10,183 bases of DNA from CAVDHB01 sp963608705 (GTDB taxonomy: Bacteria > Bacteroidota > Bacteroidia > Bacteroidales > Bacteroidaceae), in contig CAVDHB010000049.1 of assembly GCA_963608705.1 (NCBI GenBank), positions 1 to 10,183 of the forward strand. Reading direction: 5' to 3'. The first letter of the stretch is position 1. Each line of letters opens with the position of its first letter. Shown here one piece after another: positions 1-7,018 of the stretch. Below the pieces are notes generated by a model that searched no databases, was not told the origin of the DNA, and worked only from the letters and a program-made list of their open reading frames with translations. Position numbers and translations under genes: made by a program.

Positions 1-124
1 TATCCGCAATCGTACCACTAATCAACATTGTTTAGGTAGAGACGCGATTTATCGCATCTCTACTAGTTTAGTCGTTATATTGCAATGTGCAAGCCAGGAG
101 AGTGGTATGTTTGCGGATAATCAT
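1..124 (+). repeat. MITE-like palindromic repeat, copy 1 (left end cut by window edge)
   Basis: The ends form an imperfect terminal inverted repeat: 1-19 (TATCCGCAATCGTACCACT) matches the reverse complement of 101-119 at 17 of 19 positions. Other copies show that the end extends to ATGATTATCC, so the right boundary is about 124 and a few bases on the left lie outside the window. Nested inside is a hairpin at 36-63 with 13-base arms (GTAGAGACGCGAT and its complement, one C/A mismatch) and a 2-base loop. Positions 1-60 align to 10119-10178 with 57 of 60 identities in direct orientation, and the copy at 8822-8901 is inverted. There is no coding capacity. Size, terminal inverted repeats and multi-copy state fit a miniature inverted-repeat element; a REP/BIME-like repeat is the alternative. 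Confidence 0.8.
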
Positions 125-125
125 T

Positions 126-177
126 GCATAAAATACCCCGTATCATCAGGCCATACGACCCATTGATACGGGGTATT
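126..177 (-). terminator. Intrinsic terminator of the metalloprotease gene
   Basis: The 14-base arms AATACCCCGTATCA (132-145) and TGATACGGGGTATT (164-177) are perfectly complementary around an 18-base loop. Read leftward, the stem runs into a short T tract (TTTT at 133-130). It lies 21 bases past the stop codon of the leftward metalloprotease gene. The short T tract makes it a moderate rather than strong terminator. Confidence 0.75.
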
Positions 178-198
178 CAATTATTCACTTCTACGAGG

Positions 199-2565
199 TC
201 AGTTCTTTTTGTCAAGCGTCTCGGATATCATCTGCTTTAAGTTCGCATAGTGCGCACGTGTCGCCATGTCGGCCGAATGTGCGGCAGACAGCTTTGTGTT
301 CACAGTACGCAGGAAATAATAAAGGTAAGTGTGGGAGTCACCGGACGACTTAGGATATTCGGCGGCGGCGTTAGTTACCATTTTCATCTGTAGATAGCGA
401 CGGTAGGGAGAAACCTTCGCACCTGTGGATGCCTCTTTGAACGCCATTGACGTGAGGTCGTTGACGTATTCTTCCGGAGTATAGGCATCCTTGCCGTAGG
501 CGTATCGGGCTATGTTGCTGAACATGTTGCCCGACACCAAACTGAAGGCGGCACGGTTGGCAATGGGCTTTACCAAGTCAAGAGGACTTGCGGATATACG
601 GCTGACGTATGGCTCGGCTATAAGCCATGTCGGCTCGGTGAACACGTTGCGGTCAAGGTATGCAAGAGCCTCTTTCTGCTTTGCCTTTGTCATAGGGGCA
701 AACACCGCTCCTGATTCCTCCACGCTCTTATAGGTGGTATATACACCTCCGATATTGCGAAGCACATGACCCTCATAGCGTATGAACTGATCTATCACGT
801 TGTTATACACATCCTTGAGATTATTGTTCAAATCGCCCTCTTCGTATGTCCATTCGGGCAGCACCTTGACGATGCGACGCAGGTTCTTCAAACCATATTC
901 CGACGCTTTCATGGCGTTGTCGCCAAGATCTTCCGTCTGTGCCAGCGGGTTGTTGTCACGACCCTCACCACCGAACCAGTAACGACGGCTCTTCTTCAAT
1001 TGCGCTATCGTCATCTTGTTCAGCACAAGCTTGTCCTCATTCTCGTCCTTAGTGCCGAATATCGGCTTGTACCCCCATTCTATCGCCCACTTGTCGTAGT
1101 CGTTGATGCGAGGGAAGATGCCTGCGCGTGATATATTGTCTTCCGGTTGAGCCACGTAGTTGAAACGCGCATAGTCCATGATGGAAGCTGTATGACCATA
1201 TTTTTCAACCCACGCCTTGTTGCGGAGGCTGTCCACAGGTGTCGCACTGCTGGCACCCATATTGTGGCGAAGACCAAGTGTGTGTCCCACCTCATGTGAG
1301 CTGACAAAGCGGATGAGCTGTCCCATCAGTTCGTCATCAAACTTCATCTTGCGCGCATCCTTGTCCAAGCATCCAGCCTGTATCATGTACCAGTCATGCA
1401 CCAGTTCCATCACGTTGTGATACCAGCCTATGTGGCTTTCAAGAATCTCTCCACTGCGCGGGTCGTGCACGTTCGGCCCGTAGGCGTTAGAAATGTCGGA
1501 AGCGAGATAGCGGATAACTGAGAAGCGCGCGTCTTCCATGCTCATAGTCGAGTCGTTAGGCCATTCCTTAGCCACGATGGCATTCTTGAAGCCTGCCTTC
1601 TCAAAAGCAGCGTTCCAGTCGTTGACACCTTGTATAAGGTAAGGCCGCCACTGCTTCGGCGTGGCCGGATCTATGTAGTACACAATTTGCTTCTTCGGTT
1701 CCACGAGTTCGCCACGTTTCATCTTCTCTATATCCTCCTCTTTCGGCTCCAAACGCCAGCGGTGTATGTAGTTGACGGTGCGTACACGCTGCTGCCCGTC
1801 AGAGTAAGGCACGAAAGAATCGGCGAAATAACCCACTCTGGGGTCGAACAACCGTTTGCGCATCTCCTGCTTCGGGAGAAGTACTAAAGAGGTATTCATC
1901 TCAAACGTCACCGAACCTGTCAGCTGTCCGGCTGAAAGATTCCCAGTGTCCTTGTAGACATAAGTGCGTACCGTCTTCACCTCGGTGTTGATGGGGAACG
2001 TCTTGATGGCTGAAATGTACGACTTGTCAGCATTCAGTTTGAGCAGATTCATCTGTTTCTTTGTACCCGCGTCAAGCCCTACAGCCTGATTATCTGAATT
2101 GAAAAGCTTTCCTATCTCCACCTTATAGCTTGCATGTCCTGCCGAGTCTTTTTTCGTGCTCTCTATTTTGAACACGTCCACGATAGGATTCTCATCGCTT
2201 GCCTTCACCGCACGGTATATGCTTTGTGTAGAGTCGGCCACAGAAATGTAAACCAAGGAACGCAGCACAAGCTTATTATCCGCTTTTTCCCAATAGAAAG
2301 TCTGCTCATTGGCCTCCTCGCCACCATACATTCCCGCCCCGCTTGGTGTTGACACATAGCGAGTAACGGCCAGGAACTCACGTCCCAGTAAGGAATCTGG
2401 TACGAGAAAGAACCATTTGTCATTATCCTTTTGCACACTGAAGAGCCCACTCTTGACAGGTGCCTCTTTCTTTTCAATTTTCTTCCCGTCTTTCTTTTTC
2501 TTCTTAGCATCCACAGGCTGTCCGACAATGGCAGCCAAAGCTAATAGTAATAAGATTTTTCTCAT
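199..2565 (-). CDS. Secreted zinc-dependent metalloprotease (Met-zincin, DUF5117/DUF4953 family)
   Basis: This is a predicted exported metallopeptidase of 788 residues. A signal peptide spans residues 1-20 (MRKILLLL... ending VDA), followed by a lysine-rich stretch at 21-33. The zinc site is an extended metzincin motif HEVGHTLGLRH: ligands H424, H428 and H434, catalytic E425. A Met-turn S-I-M-D-Y follows with M463. The N-terminal half (about 40-290) is beta-rich and resembles the DUF5117 region that precedes the catalytic part in this family; the C-terminal ~300 residues match the large accessory region of Bacteroidetes members. Members I recall are usually slightly longer (over 800 residues), the difference lying in the N-terminal linker. 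Substrate is unknown. It has its own promoter at 2643-2674 and terminator at 126-177, so it appears monocistronic and separate from the arabinofuranosidase operon upstream. Start is ATG at 2565, directly before the signal peptide. Confidence 0.92.
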   Translation of the reverse strand: MRKILLLLALAAIVGQPVDAKKKKKDGKKIEKKEAPVKSGLFSVQKDNDKWFFLVPDSLLGREFLAVTRYVSTPSGAGMYGGEEANEQTFYWEKADNKLVLRSLVYISVADSTQSIYRAVKASDENPIVDVFKIESTKKDSAGHASYKVEIGKLFNSDNQAVGLDAGTKKQMNLLKLNADKSYISAIKTFPINTEVKTVRTYVYKDTGNLSAGQLTGSVTFEMNTSLVLLPKQEMRKRLFDPRVGYFADSFVPYSDGQQRVRTVNYIHRWRLEPKEEDIEKMKRGELVEPKKQIVYYIDPATPKQWRPYLIQGVNDWNAAFEKAGFKNAIVAKEWPNDSTMSMEDARFSVIRYLASDISNAYGPNVHDPRSGEILESHIGWYHNVMELVHDWYMIQAGCLDKDARKMKFDDELMGQLIRFVSSHEVGHTLGLRHNMGASSATPVDSLRNKAWVEKYGHTASIMDYARFNYVAQPEDNISRAGIFPRINDYDKWAIEWGYKPIFGTKDENEDKLVLNKMTIAQLKKSRRYWFGGEGRDNNPLAQTEDLGDNAMKASEYGLKNLRRIVKVLPEWTYEEGDLNNNLKDVYNNVIDQFIRYEGHVLRNIGGVYTTYKSVEESGAVFAPMTKAKQKEALAYLDRNVFTEPTWLIAEPYVSRISASPLDLVKPIANRAAFSLVSGNMFSNIARYAYGKDAYTPEEYVNDLTSMAFKEASTGAKVSPYRRYLQMKMVTNAAAEYPKSSGDSHTYLYYFLRTVNTKLSAAHSADMATRAHYANLKQMISETLDKKN

Positions 2566-2642
2566 GCTTATGTTGTTTATTGACGATAAATGCGATGTCA
2601 GACTTCATTCAATAGTGAGAGCCTTCATCGAAAAATACAATA

Positions 2643-2674
2643 CAAAGGTAAGCATAAAGAATCAAATTGAGAAA
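2643..2674 (-). promoter_or_regulatory. Bacteroidetes-type promoter for the metalloprotease gene
   Basis: On the minus strand TACCTTTG (2650-2643) matches the -7 consensus TAnnTTTG exactly. TTTC (2674-2671), one mismatch from TTTG, lies 20 bases upstream as the -33 element. It implies a leader of about 70 bases. The -33 element begins only 12 bases past the terminator T tract of the gene upstream. Confidence 0.65.
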
Positions 2675-2686
2675 CTTTTACTACTT

Positions 2687-2725
2687 AAAAAGGCCGTTTC
2701 CAAGCAAAAGTCTTGGAAACGGCCT
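2687..2725 (-). terminator. Intrinsic terminator of the GH51 operon
   Basis: A perfect 14-bp stem, arms 2691-2704 (AGGCCGTTTCCAAG) and 2712-2725, closes a 7-base loop. Read leftward it is followed by a T run from the AAAA at 2687-2690. It begins about 20 bases past the stop codon at 2747. No T tract follows on the plus strand, so it works only for leftward transcription. Confidence 0.9.
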
Positions 2726-2746
2726 GTACCCAATAATCTTTTTCGC

Positions 2747-5245
2747 TTATTTATTCGCTTTAATACGAATCACCGTAAAGGAATAAGGAGGCAATTCCTT
2801 TGTGAACTGCTTGCTTATCTCCGTCTGAGAAACAACAGGTTTCACATTCTCTTCTGACGGTTTCCCGCTCAACACAGTCTGCACGGCTTTATGTGTACCT
2901 GCTAACTGAGGCAGGTTCACCGTGGTCTTTACCGCAGCGGGAAGCAAGTTGGCCAGCTTTAAGATAGTGTCACCTGTCTTGCTATCGGTCACTACAGACA
3001 CCCCCACTCTCTTCCGCACTTTCTCATTACGGTTGTCCACTTTCAAGTCAGACTCAAGGTAATGGTCACCTGAGTTCTGACCGAACATCTGCTGCACATA
3101 GTAACTGGTGGACGGCTTTATCTCTGTGTTGTTGAAATAAATCATGTCCGGGTTCCAGTTCACTCGTTTCTCCTTCGCCAACAATGGAGCGTAGGAAGTC
3201 ATGCTGACCACATCACCGTTACGCTCTACATTCGTCAGATAAATCGCCTCAGAAAGTGAAGTTTCCATGTTGGGGTATTGACCCACACGGGCGGCATATT
3301 CACCCAAGTACACTTTCGGTTTCTTACGGTCGTAACCATCATAGTAATTTTGGTGGTTGATAAACCAGCCCGGCTGGCAATAGTAATGCTCATCCACCAT
3401 TGGCACACCGAGCTTGGAAGCGAAGTTCCATCCCTCCTCATAGTCTGAGCCTTCCCAGAAGGGGCCGACTGTACCGATGACGGTAATCTCCGGATGTTTC
3501 TCTTTCACAGCCTTGTAAATCATCTCAAAGCGTTCTTTGAACACATTGGAGATAAGGTCTTCGTTTCCGATGCCTACGTATTTGAGGTTAAATGGTTTCG
3601 GATGTCCGGCCTCCGCACGTTTCTTTCCCCATTTCGTCTTGGTGCTGCCATTCGCATACTCTATCAAGTCCAGCACGTCTTGCACATACTGCGGCATATC
3701 TTTCATGGGAATACCACCCTGCTGTCCGTGGGTCGTTACATAATCTTTAGAGTAACGGCTGGGAGTGGCAGAGTTCTGACAACTTACACCAGCCGCCAAC
3801 ACAGGCAGTGGAGACGCACCGATGTCTTCGCAAAACTGGAAATACTCATAGTAGCCCAGTCCTCTTGTCTGATGATACCCCCACAAGTTCTTCAACGGCT
3901 TGCGGGCTTCCAACGGGCCGATAGAACCTTTCCAGTCATAGATATTGTCCAAGCCGTCGCCATGCGCCACACATCCTCCGGGGAAACGGACGAATTTAGG
4001 ATGCAAGTCGGCCAAGGTTTGCGCTAAGTCGGCACGCAGACCGTTCTTGCGGTTCTTGAATGTCTTCTGTGGGAAAAGGGATATCATATCGAAGCCGTAT
4101 TTCCCGCTTTGCAGCGGAGCGACCGCCAACGTGCCTTCGTTCACGTCAGAGGATGCGGTCAGCTTTGTGGAGAGTTTCTTCCAGTCCGTAGCCTTTACAT
4201 TCACAATAGTGGAAGCTGCCTCTTTCCCGTCTTTGTCCTTTATACTGACACGCACCTTTCCACCTTTTCCTCCAAGCACTTTGGCAAAGAGGGAGAAGTC
4301 GTATTTCTCACCTTTCTTCAGCGTGATGCCGTCAAAGCCCTCGTTCACCAGAGAAGCACCAGGCTGCGCAATGTCCAACACTGCGTAATGTGCGTTGTTG
4401 GGATGGATGGGGTTGTCAGTGGATACCGTGAGTTTCGCATTCGCACCTTCCAATTTCCAAGCAGTTGTAGCTGTCCAGCCTCCTCTGTCAGCGGAATTGA
4501 ATTCGAAGTCCCGATTACGTACCTGCTCGGCGTACAGACCGCCATCTGCCGAATGGCTGATATCCTCGAAGAAGATACCTATCAGATGGTCACTGATGGC
4601 TGTCTTCTGATCAGGATGCACCGTAATGGTCGCATTCACTGTCTGCAAGCCCTTGAACCGGGTATTGTCCTGTGCCATCCGTTCGCTTTCCAACACACTC
4701 TCATACGCACGAGCCGCCGCAATACGGTTCAAGTCCTGAATTTCTTTATAAGCCACCTTCTGTGTATATCCCTCCAGCGTGGTACCGTTCAAGGTAATAG
4801 TAGCCGGAGTCTCGGCCTTGTTCGTGGCTGTATAGCGGGCATACCATTCGGGCGCATTAGCGGCTGTCTTATAATCTTGAGGCTTCCATACATCCATATC
4901 AATAGATTCGGCTCTGGAGAGGTCTTTGCTACCGGGTCTCAACGTCCAGATGCACACCCACTTTCCGTTTTCACGGAAAAGACGGGGACTGTACATTCGT
5001 TTATTACTGCCCCAGCGTCCAAAGTCAGACTTCACATAAGCACGTCCATCGCCCACCGCTTTCCATTGCTGGCCGTCCGCACTCCAAGCCATTTGCAAAC
5101 CGCTGGTACCGTTGTTCTGTTTCTGCGTGTAAGCGAAGAGATAGACAGAATCTGGTTGGTTCATCGTCTCCTGCACACCTGCCCAAGAAGACGTAGCGCA
5201 CGCCATCATGCCGAGCGCAAAAGAAAAGAGTGATTTTTTGTTCAT
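2747..5245 (-). CDS. Alpha-L-arabinofuranosidase, GH51, with CBM-like insert and N-terminal GH43-like fragment
   Basis: This predicted exported retaining alpha-L-arabinofuranosidase has 832 residues and should cleave terminal L-arabinofuranosyl groups from arabinan, arabinoxylan or their oligosaccharides. Signal peptide 1-22 (cleavage after SWA). Residues about 30-125 resemble the start of a GH43 propeller (WSADG..W, GDG, RWGSNKRMYSPRLF, VCIWTLRP), too short for a whole enzyme. A helical linker runs 160-200. GH51 proper starts at about 205; 245-395 looks like a CBM4/9-type carbohydrate-binding beta-sandwich; the barrel is about 400-690, with acid/base E562 in GIGNED and nucleophile E649 in YLGEYA; a C-terminal beta domain ends the protein. 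Only 9 bases separate it from the upstream GH51 gene, so the two are co-transcribed. The start at 5245 is supported by the signal peptide and by AAGGAG five bases upstream. The precise substrate cannot be told from sequence. Confidence 0.93.
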   Translation of the reverse strand: MNKKSLFSFALGMMACATSSWAGVQETMNQPDSVYLFAYTQKQNNGTSGLQMAWSADGQQWKAVGDGRAYVKSDFGRWGSNKRMYSPRLFRENGKWVCIWTLRPGSKDLSRAESIDMDVWKPQDYKTAANAPEWYARYTATNKAETPATITLNGTTLEGYTQKVAYKEIQDLNRIAAARAYESVLESERMAQDNTRFKGLQTVNATITVHPDQKTAISDHLIGIFFEDISHSADGGLYAEQVRNRDFEFNSADRGGWTATTAWKLEGANAKLTVSTDNPIHPNNAHYAVLDIAQPGASLVNEGFDGITLKKGEKYDFSLFAKVLGGKGGKVRVSIKDKDGKEAASTIVNVKATDWKKLSTKLTASSDVNEGTLAVAPLQSGKYGFDMISLFPQKTFKNRKNGLRADLAQTLADLHPKFVRFPGGCVAHGDGLDNIYDWKGSIGPLEARKPLKNLWGYHQTRGLGYYEYFQFCEDIGASPLPVLAAGVSCQNSATPSRYSKDYVTTHGQQGGIPMKDMPQYVQDVLDLIEYANGSTKTKWGKKRAEAGHPKPFNLKYVGIGNEDLISNVFKERFEMIYKAVKEKHPEITVIGTVGPFWEGSDYEEGWNFASKLGVPMVDEHYYCQPGWFINHQNYYDGYDRKKPKVYLGEYAARVGQYPNMETSLSEAIYLTNVERNGDVVSMTSYAPLLAKEKRVNWNPDMIYFNNTEIKPSTSYYVQQMFGQNSGDHYLESDLKVDNRNEKVRKRVGVSVVTDSKTGDTILKLANLLPAAVKTTVNLPQLAGTHKAVQTVLSGKPSEENVKPVVSQTEISKQFTKELPPYSFTVIRIKANK

Positions 5246-5250
5246 GGCAA

Positions 5251-5256
5251 CTCCTT
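5251..5256 (-). promoter_or_regulatory. Strong Shine-Dalgarno overlapping the upstream stop codon
   Basis: AAGGAG lies five bases before the ATG of the 832-residue GH51 gene and shares bases with the TAA stop of the 518-residue GH51 gene (TAAGGAG). Good Shine-Dalgarno sites are often weak or absent in Bacteroidetes, so this one fixes the start and suggests translational coupling of the pair. Confidence 0.75.
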
Positions 5257-6811
5257 ATTTAATAGCCAAGGTAATGATACTCTTTGCAGGCATCTTCACC
5301 GTCAGCGTGTTGTTTTTTATTTTGAATCCCTTGAAAATAACAGGCTTCACTACATCCGGGTGTTCAAAAGAATTGTAGTCGTCTGCCCGTTTGGAGGTCA
5401 GCATCTCACCCGTCACAGTCTTTCCCTTCAACTTCTCCAAGTTAATAGTCACCGTATTACCCTCTTTCAAGTCCACATTTGCCAAGGAAATATGAATCAC
5501 GCCCTGTTTGTCCTTGCTGGCGGTAGCGTCTACGGTCGGCAAAGTACGTTGGCCTTCTCCCTTGCGTTCGTTCTCCACCGTACGATTGTCTGTCTTTATA
5601 TCCAGTGGCAGGTAAGTGGCATCTTGATGCACGTTGTACATCTTGAACACATAATAAGTAGGAGTCAACACCATCTGTTTGTCTTTGGTCAGAATCATGG
5701 ATTGCAGCACATTGACAATCTGCGCAATGTTGGTCATCTTGATACGGTCGGTGTATTTGTGGAACACATCCAAGGAGAGTGCGGCCACAAAAGCGTCACG
5801 CAACGTGTTCTGCTGATAGAGGTGCCCTTTGATGGTACCGGGTTCCTCGTCCCACCAAGTACCCCACTCATCCACCATCAAGCCCACTCTCTTTTGGGCA
5901 TCGTACTTGTCCATAATAGCGATGTGTTTCTTCAGCACATCCTCGATACCCAGGCTCTTTCCCAACGCCCAGTAATACTGGTCGTCGTTGAATTTCGTGG
6001 CGGATCCTTTACTTCCGTTCCATCCCAAGACCGTATAATAATGCAGAGACAGTCCGTTCATGCGTGTCCCCACGTTCTTCATCAGTGTCTCCGTCCAATG
6101 GTAGTCGTAATCACTGGATCCACTGGCAATCTTGAAGAGCTTGTTATCACCGTAATTATGGCAGAAAGTGGCATAACGGCGATAAAGGTCTGCATAGTAT
6201 TCTGGGCGCATACTGCCGCCACATCCCCAACTCTCGTTTCCCACGCCCACATATTTCACCTTCCAAGGCTCTGAACGTCCGTTCTTCTTTCGTAATTCCG
6301 CCATAGGACCAATCTTGGCCGTCATGTACTCTATCCAGTCGGAGGTCTCCTGTACAGTACCGCTTCCCACGTTCATACTCACATACGGCTCGCAACCCAA
6401 CATTTCACAAAGGTTCAGAAACTCATGTGTACCGAAAGTATTGTCAGAGATAGTGCTTCCCCAGTTGGTATTCACCTGCCCACGACGTTGGCTCATAGGG
6501 CCTATGCCATCCCGCCAGTGATAAGTATCCGCAAAACAGCCTCCCGGCCAACGCAACACAGGCACTTTCAACGCCTTCAAGGCATTCAGTACGTCTGTAC
6601 GATAGCCGTTGGTATTAGGAATGGATGAATTAGGACCGACCCACAACCCTCCGTAGACACAAGTACCGAGGTCTTCGGCAAACTGTCCATATATTTCTTT
6701 GGGAATAATTGTCTTCCCTTGATTCTCATGAATCGTCACGGTTGATACTTTTTCGGCCTGTACACCGGAGAGAGTACCACACAGCAATGCGGTCAGTAAT
6801 AGTTTTCTCAT
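5255..6811 (-). CDS. Alpha-L-arabinofuranosidase, GH51 (compact AbfA type)
   Basis: This 518-residue exported GH51 enzyme has the usual size for the compact bacterial subtype, with about 20 extra residues for a signal peptide (MRKLLLTALLCG... cleavage after VQA, residue 19). Family landmarks are IYGQFAEDLG (40-49), VLRWPGGCFADTYHWRDGIGP (85-105), acid/base E193 in VGVGNESWG, LSLHYYT (255-260) and nucleophile E315 in MVDEWG; a C-terminal beta-sandwich covers about 390-518. It should release L-arabinose from short arabino-oligosaccharides or side chains. It is first in a two-gene operon with the larger GH51 enzyme, has a promoter at 6866-6897, and is divergent from the 5'-nucleotidase gene. The two GH51 proteins are diverged paralogues from different subtypes, not a recent duplication, which suggests different linkage or chain-length preferences (inference). 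Confidence 0.95.
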   Translation of the reverse strand: MRKLLLTALLCGTLSGVQAEKVSTVTIHENQGKTIIPKEIYGQFAEDLGTCVYGGLWVGPNSSIPNTNGYRTDVLNALKALKVPVLRWPGGCFADTYHWRDGIGPMSQRRGQVNTNWGSTISDNTFGTHEFLNLCEMLGCEPYVSMNVGSGTVQETSDWIEYMTAKIGPMAELRKKNGRSEPWKVKYVGVGNESWGCGGSMRPEYYADLYRRYATFCHNYGDNKLFKIASGSSDYDYHWTETLMKNVGTRMNGLSLHYYTVLGWNGSKGSATKFNDDQYYWALGKSLGIEDVLKKHIAIMDKYDAQKRVGLMVDEWGTWWDEEPGTIKGHLYQQNTLRDAFVAALSLDVFHKYTDRIKMTNIAQIVNVLQSMILTKDKQMVLTPTYYVFKMYNVHQDATYLPLDIKTDNRTVENERKGEGQRTLPTVDATASKDKQGVIHISLANVDLKEGNTVTINLEKLKGKTVTGEMLTSKRADDYNSFEHPDVVKPVIFKGFKIKNNTLTVKMPAKSIITLAIK

Positions 6812-6865
6812 TATTTTATATAGGTTTAATAGATTGTATATCCACGCTTTACGCTATTTCGGGTG

Positions 6866-6897
6866 TAAAGGTAACACATTGCGTTCTATTCTGCAAG
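6866..6897 (-). promoter_or_regulatory. Promoter of the GH51 operon
   Basis: On the minus strand TACCTTTA (6873-6866) matches TAnnTTTG except for its last base. CTTG (6897-6894) sits 20 bases upstream as a three-of-four match to TTTG. The implied leader is about 50 bases, ending at the ATG at 6811. Both elements are imperfect, which would fit a promoter that needs an activator, but that is inference. Confidence 0.55.
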
Positions 6898-6903
6898 CCT
6901 TCT

Positions 6904-6925
6904 GTATATGTTATAAAGCATATAC
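6904..6925. promoter_or_regulatory. Candidate operator: dyad GTATATG-N8-CATATAC
   Basis: A perfect 7-base inverted repeat with an 8-base spacer lies between the two divergent promoters, immediately upstream of the -33 element of the GH51 operon and about 35 bases upstream of that of the nucleotidase gene. The position suits an activator or shared regulator site. It is AT-rich and short, so chance is not excluded, and no regulator is encoded in the window. Confidence 0.35.
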
Positions 6926-6959
6926 TAACCTTATATTATGAAAAGTACAGAGCCTTTCC

Positions 6960-6990
6960 TTTGCGTTGCAGGCATTTCTCGCTATCTTTG
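6960..6990 (+). promoter_or_regulatory. Consensus Bacteroidetes promoter for the 5'-nucleotidase gene
   Basis: TTTG (6960-6963) and TATCTTTG (6983-6990) match both consensus boxes exactly with a 19-base spacer. The transcript would start near 6997, giving a leader of about 20 bases. This is the best promoter in the window and suggests constitutive expression. Confidence 0.8.
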
Positions 6991-7018
6991 CGGCAGGATA
7001 ATCAATTAACCCAACTAT

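Noticed and set aside
2663..2666. Perfect TTTG on the minus strand as -33 box of the metalloprotease promoter
   Set aside because: It is only 12 bases from the -7 box, too close for the 19-21 base spacing; the imperfect TTTC at 2671-2674 fits the spacing.
4109..5233. Long plus-strand open frame of 374 codons
   Set aside because: It lies wholly antisense to the GH51 gene, its translation has no recognisable domain or fitting start signals, and the minus-strand protein carries intact catalytic motifs.
5360..6274. Plus-strand open frame of 304 codons
   Set aside because: It is antisense to the compact GH51 gene; the translation is a low-complexity mix rich in His, Val and Gln with no family signature, typical of a shadow frame.
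6996..7004. GGATAATCA in the nucleotidase leader, identical to the repeat end
   Set aside because: Only nine bases match and neither the rest of the terminal repeat nor the hairpin is present, so chance is likely.
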